Assembly: GCA_036873135.1 (NCBI GenBank)
Contig: JAPTYO010000059.1
Location: forward strand, 11,587,066-11,651,065
Direction: 5' to 3'
Length of the DNA stretch: 64,000 bases
Source: Clarkia xantiana subsp. parviflora
Lineage: Eukaryota; Streptophyta; Magnoliopsida; Myrtales; Onagraceae
Part shown: piece by piece, positions 59,301 to 64,000 of the stretch
Layout of the letters: the number at the start of each line of letters is the position of its first letter
Position numbering within the stretch: position 1 is the first letter of the stretch
Program-made: the position numbers and the translations under genes
The notes under the pieces: model-generated
Seen by the model: only the letters and a program-made list of their open reading frames with translations
Databases searched by the model: none
What the model was told of the DNA's origin: nothing

Positions 59301-59382
59301 GTTGCTTTGGCCGAGTGGTTAAGGCGTGTGCCTGCTAAGTACATGGGGTTTCCCCGCGAGAGTTCGAATCTCTCAGGCAACG
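59301..59382 (+). tRNA. tRNA-Ser(GCT), copy 19, intact
   Basis: Identical to copy 9. Confidence 0.96.
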
Positions 59383-60259
59383 ACATATTTCTCAAGCTAT
59401 TTTGAACAAGGAACTCTATGTAGTTATCAGAAAATTATGTCTCAACTTTTTCTTCAAGTTATAACACGAACACTTGATTTCCACCAATATCATTCATGGA
59501 TCTCTACAAAATTATCGTCAAAATATATTTTAATATTTTTGAAGGTATATCGAGAACAATTGCTATTCCGCAACTCTCATTCATGGATCTCTATGAAATT
59601 GTTGGCAATTTAGAGCTTAACAGTTAGTTACTGGAGATGTGTGTAAGATGAATTTTTCACATGTTAGTTAGTTGTTCATCGATAGAATGACAGTCAATAT
59701 GGAAATATTTATCAATTAACGTGGATTCGGATTAGCAGCAATGCGTAAAGGAATTTATTTAAGTTGAATTCACTTAAAGTTTTGTCGTTGATTTGGCTGA
59801 TTGGTTAAACGTGTTCCTGCCTGCTAAATACATTGGGTTGCACCATTATAGTTCGAATATCCTTGGCAAATAAATTCATTTTTCTCAAGCTATATCGAGC
59901 AAGGACCATTATGAAATTATCGAAAAATTATATCTTAGCATATTTTTTTCCAAGCTATATAGAGAACACTTGGTTTTCCACCGCTATATCTTTAACACCT
60001 AATTTCTTATTAAATTTTTACCCACATATATCGAGAATACTTAATTTTCCAAAACTGTCATTCATGGACCTTTATGAAATTGTTGGCATGCTAAGCTTAG
60101 CTATTATTAAATCGAGACGTGTTACATAAATTTCCATATGAAATTTGTTCACCGGTAGAATGATATTCAATATGAACATCATGTATCGATTGATTAGTTA
60201 AATATTAATAGCGATACGAATATGAATTTATATGAGTTTTATTTACATTAATATTCGTT

Positions 60260-60341
60260 GTTGCTTTGGCCGAGTGGTTAAGGCGTGTGCCTGCTAAGTA
60301 CATGGGGTTTCCCCGCGAGAGTTCGAATCTCTCAGGCAACG
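60260..60341 (+). tRNA. tRNA-Ser(GCT), copy 20, intact
   Basis: Identical to copy 9. Confidence 0.96.
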
Positions 60342-61218
60342 ACATATTTCTCAAGCTATTTTGAACAAGGAACTCTATGTAGTTATCAGAAAATTATGTC
60401 TCAACTTTTTCTTCAAGTTATAACACGAACACTTGATTTCCACCAATATCATTCATGGATCTCTACAAAATTATCGTCAAAATATATTTTAATATTTTTG
60501 AAGGTATATCGAGAACAATTGCTATTCCGCAACTCTCATTCATGGATCTCTATGAAATTGTTGGCAATTTAGAGCTTAACAGTTAGTTACTGGAGATGTG
60601 TGTAAGATGAATTTTTCACATGTTAGTTAGTTGTTCATCGATAGAATGACAGTCAATATGGAAATATTTATCAATTAACGTGGATTCGGATTAGCAGCAA
60701 TGCGTAAAGGAATTTATTTAAGTTGAATTCACTTAAAGTTTTGTCGTTGATTTGGCTGATTGGTTAAACGTGTTCCTGCCTGCTAAATACATTGGGTTGC
60801 ACCATTATAGTTCGAATATCCTTGGCAAATAAATTCATTTTTCTCAAGCTATATCGAGCAAGGACCATTATGAAATTATCGAAAAATTATATCTTAGCAT
60901 ATTTTTTTCCAAGCTATATAGAGAACACTTGGTTTTCCACCGCTATATCTTTAACACCTAATTTCTTATTAAATTTTTACCCACATATATCGAGAATACT
61001 TAATTTTCCAAAACTGTCATTCATGGACCTTTATGAAATTGTTGGCATGCTAAGCTTAGCTATTATTAAATCGAGACGTGTTACATAAATTTCCATATGA
61101 AATTTGTTCACCGGTAGAATGATATTCAATATGAACATCATGTATCGATTGATTAGTTAAATATTAATAGCGATACGAATATGAATTTATATGAGTTTTA
61201 TTTACATTAATATTCGTT

Positions 61219-61300
61219 GTTGCTTTGGCCGAGTGGTTAAGGCGTGTGCCTGCTAAGTACATGGGGTTTCCCCGCGAGAGTTCGAATCTCTCAGGCAACG
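61219..61300 (+). tRNA. tRNA-Ser(GCT), copy 21, intact
   Basis: Identical to copy 9. Confidence 0.96.
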
Positions 61301-62177
61301 ACATATTTCTCAAGCTATTTTGAACAAGGAACTCTATGTAGTTATCAGAAAATTATGTCTCAACTTTTTCTTCAAGTTATAACACGAACACTTGATTTCC
61401 ACCAATATCATTCATGGATCTCTACAAAATTATCGTCAAAATATATTTTAATATTTTTGAAGGTATATCGAGAACAATTGCTATTCCGCAACTCTCATTC
61501 ATGGATCTCTATGAAATTGTTGGCAATTTAGAGCTTAACAGTTAGTTACTGGAGATGTGTGTAAGATGAATTTTTCACATGTTAGTTAGTTGTTCATCGA
61601 TAGAATGACAGTCAATATGGAAATATTTATCAATTAACGTGGATTCGGATTAGCAGCAATGCGTAAAGGAATTTATTTAAGTTGAATTCACTTAAAGTTT
61701 TGTCGTTGATTTGGCTGATTGGTTAAACGTGTTCCTGCCTGCTAAATACATTGGGTTGCACCATTATAGTTCGAATATCCTTGGCAAATAAATTCATTTT
61801 TCTCAAGCTATATCGAGCAAGGACCATTATGAAATTATCGAAAAATTATATCTTAGCATATTTTTTTCCAAGCTATATAGAGAACACTTGGTTTTCCACC
61901 GCTATATCTTTAACACCTAATTTCTTATTAAATTTTTACCCACATATATCGAGAATACTTAATTTTCCAAAACTGTCATTCATGGACCTTTATGAAATTG
62001 TTGGCATGCTAAGCTTAGCTATTATTAAATCGAGACGTGTTACATAAATTTCCATATGAAATTTGTTCACCGGTAGAATGATATTCAATATGAACATCAT
62101 GTATCGATTGATTAGTTAAATATTAATAGCGATACGAATATGAATTTATATGAGTTTTATTTACATTAATATTCGTT

Positions 62178-62259
62178 GTTGCTTTGGCCGAGTGGTTAAG
62201 GCGTGTGCCTGCTAAGTACATGGGGTTTCCCCGCGAGAGTTCGAATCTCTCAGGCAACG
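62178..62259 (+). tRNA. tRNA-Ser(GCT), copy 22, intact
   Basis: Identical to copy 9. Confidence 0.96.
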
Positions 62260-63136
62260 ACATATTTCTCAAGCTATTTTGAACAAGGAACTCTATGTAG
62301 TTATCAGAAAATTATGTCTCAACTTTTTCTTCAAGTTATAACACGAACACTTGATTTCCACCAATATCATTCATGGATCTCTACAAAATTATCGTCAAAA
62401 TATATTTTAATATTTTTGAAGGTATATCGAGAACAATTGCTATTCCGCAACTCTCATTCATGGATCTCTATGAAATTGTTGGCAATTTAGAGCTTAACAG
62501 TTAGTTACTGGAGATGTGTGTAAGATGAATTTTTCACATGTTAGTTAGTTGTTCATCGATAGAATGACAGTCAATATGGAAATATTTATCAATTAACGTG
62601 GATTCGGATTAGCAGCAATGCGTAAAGGAATTTATTTAAGTTGAATTCACTTAAAGTTTTGTCGTTGATTTGGCTGATTGGTTAAACGTGTTCCTGCCTG
62701 CTAAATACATTGGGTTGCACCATTATAGTTCGAATATCCTTGGCAAATAAATTCATTTTTCTCAAGCTATATCGAGCAAGGACCATTATGAAATTATCGA
62801 AAAATTATATCTTAGCATATTTTTTTCCAAGCTATATAGAGAACACTTGGTTTTCCACCGCTATATCTTTAACACCTAATTTCTTATTAAATTTTTACCC
62901 ACATATATCGAGAATACTTAATTTTCCAAAACTGTCATTCATGGACCTTTATGAAATTGTTGGCATGCTAAGCTTAGCTATTATTAAATCGAGACGTGTT
63001 ACATAAATTTCCATATGAAATTTGTTCACCGGTAGAATGATATTCAATATGAACATCATGTATCGATTGATTAGTTAAATATTAATAGCGATACGAATAT
63101 GAATTTATATGAGTTTTATTTACATTAATATTCGTT

Positions 63137-63218
63137 GTTGCTTTGGCCGAGTGGTTAAGGCGTGTGCCTGCTAAGTACATGGGGTTTCCCCGCGAGAGTT
63201 CGAATCTCTCAGGCAACG
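63137..63218 (+). tRNA. tRNA-Ser(GCT), copy 23, intact
   Basis: Identical to copy 9. The array continues past it to the window end. Confidence 0.96.
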
Positions 63219-64000
63219 ACATATTTCTCAAGCTATTTTGAACAAGGAACTCTATGTAGTTATCAGAAAATTATGTCTCAACTTTTTCTTCAAGTTATAA
63301 CACGAACACTTGATTTCCACCAATATCATTCATGGATCTCTACAAAATTATCGTCAAAATATATTTTAATATTTTTGAAGGTATATCGAGAACAATTGCT
63401 ATTCCGCAACTCTCATTCATGGATCTCTATGAAATTGTTGGCAATTTAGAGCTTAACAGTTAGTTACTGGAGATGTGTGTAAGATGAATTTTTCACATGT
63501 TAGTTAGTTGTTCATCGATAGAATGACAGTCAATATGGAAATATTTATCAATTAACGTGGATTCGGATTAGCAGCAATGCGTAAAGGAATTTATTTAAGT
63601 TGAATTCACTTAAAGTTTTGTCGTTGATTTGGCTGATTGGTTAAACGTGTTCCTGCCTGCTAAATACATTGGGTTGCACCATTATAGTTCGAATATCCTT
63701 GGCAAATAAATTCATTTTTCTCAAGCTATATCGAGCAAGGACCATTATGAAATTATCGAAAAATTATATCTTAGCATATTTTTTTCCAAGCTATATAGAG
63801 AACACTTGGTTTTCCACCGCTATATCTTTAACACCTAATTTCTTATTAAATTTTTACCCACATATATCGAGAATACTTAATTTTCCAAAACTGTCATTCA
63901 TGGACCTTTATGAAATTGTTGGCATGCTAAGCTTAGCTATTATTAAATCGAGACGTGTTACATAAATTTCCATATGAAATTTGTTCACCGGTAGAATGAT

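Larger units (their letters stand above)
45041..64000. repeat. tRNA-Ser tandem array, main segment
   Basis: About twenty units run on to the window end. Spacing between tRNA genes is 957, 959, 957 and 959 bp for the first five, then exactly 959 bp for the rest. Each unit has two homologous monomers of about 480 bp. Monomer 1 carries the tRNA gene. Monomer 2 carries a decayed tRNA, with starts at 45408, 46365, 47322, 48281, 49238, then 50197 and every 959 bp to 63623. Shared landmarks in both monomers include TCATTCATGGA, TATGAAATTGTTGGCA and GGTAGAATGATATTCAA or its close variant. No protein gene is supported. Confidence 0.97.

Noticed and set aside
29475..64000. Array as organellar or ribosomal DNA
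   Set aside because: The tRNA is nuclear-type tRNA-Ser(GCT), there are no rRNA or organelle genes nearby, and nuclear LTR retrotransposons are inserted in it.

Overview
The window is repeat-dense nuclear DNA of a seed plant. I cannot name the species. The evidence is a family of Ty3/gypsy LTR retrotransposons of the type plants call Tat (long internal regions, an extra antisense gene between pol and the 3' LTR, tandem repeats in the 3' untranslated part), plant-like GT-AG introns, and eukaryotic tRNA-Ser genes that do not encode CCA. I see no ordinary single-copy host protein gene.

The background is a tandem array of about 959-bp units. Each unit carries one tRNA-Ser(GCT) gene and, about half a unit away, a decayed tRNA-Ser copy. 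The array is visible at 29475-31944, 32788-33752 and 45041-64000, with 23 tRNA copies in all. From about 49.7 kb to the end the units repeat at exactly 959 bp and look identical.

Retrotransposons have landed in the array and in each other. I call them A to E. E (plus strand) is seen only as its 3' end, 27919-29474, and its 3' LTR abuts the array. A (minus strand) is inserted in E. Its 5' LTR is 27145-27918, its body runs leftward, and its 3' LTR lies beyond position 1. B (minus, 5453-15873, target duplication TTCGC) is inserted in the gag of A. C (plus, 16192-27136, target duplication GGCGC) is inserted exactly in the primer-binding site of A. D (plus, 33753-45040, target duplication GTAGT) is inserted separately in the array. 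A solo LTR (31945-32787) with the same GTAGT duplication is a collapsed copy of D.

The elements share LTR architecture, primer-binding site, leader, 3' repeats and antisense gene, but they divide the protein work. B and C encode protease, reverse transcriptase, RNase H and integrase with almost no gag. A and D encode gag-type proteins (D also protease) with no reverse transcriptase or integrase. This suggests a two-part family in which pol-type and gag-type elements could serve each other in trans. Every copy here carries inactivating lesions, so these are relics or substrates, not active pairs.

The antisense gene is most complete in D (five exons, 42176-39837, minus strand). C and B keep the later exons with the same splice sites, including an internal exon of exactly 242 nt in all three. 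Tandem 18/36-bp repeats lie just upstream of its start, and 66-bp and 68-bp repeats plus a strongly conserved non-coding block lie downstream.
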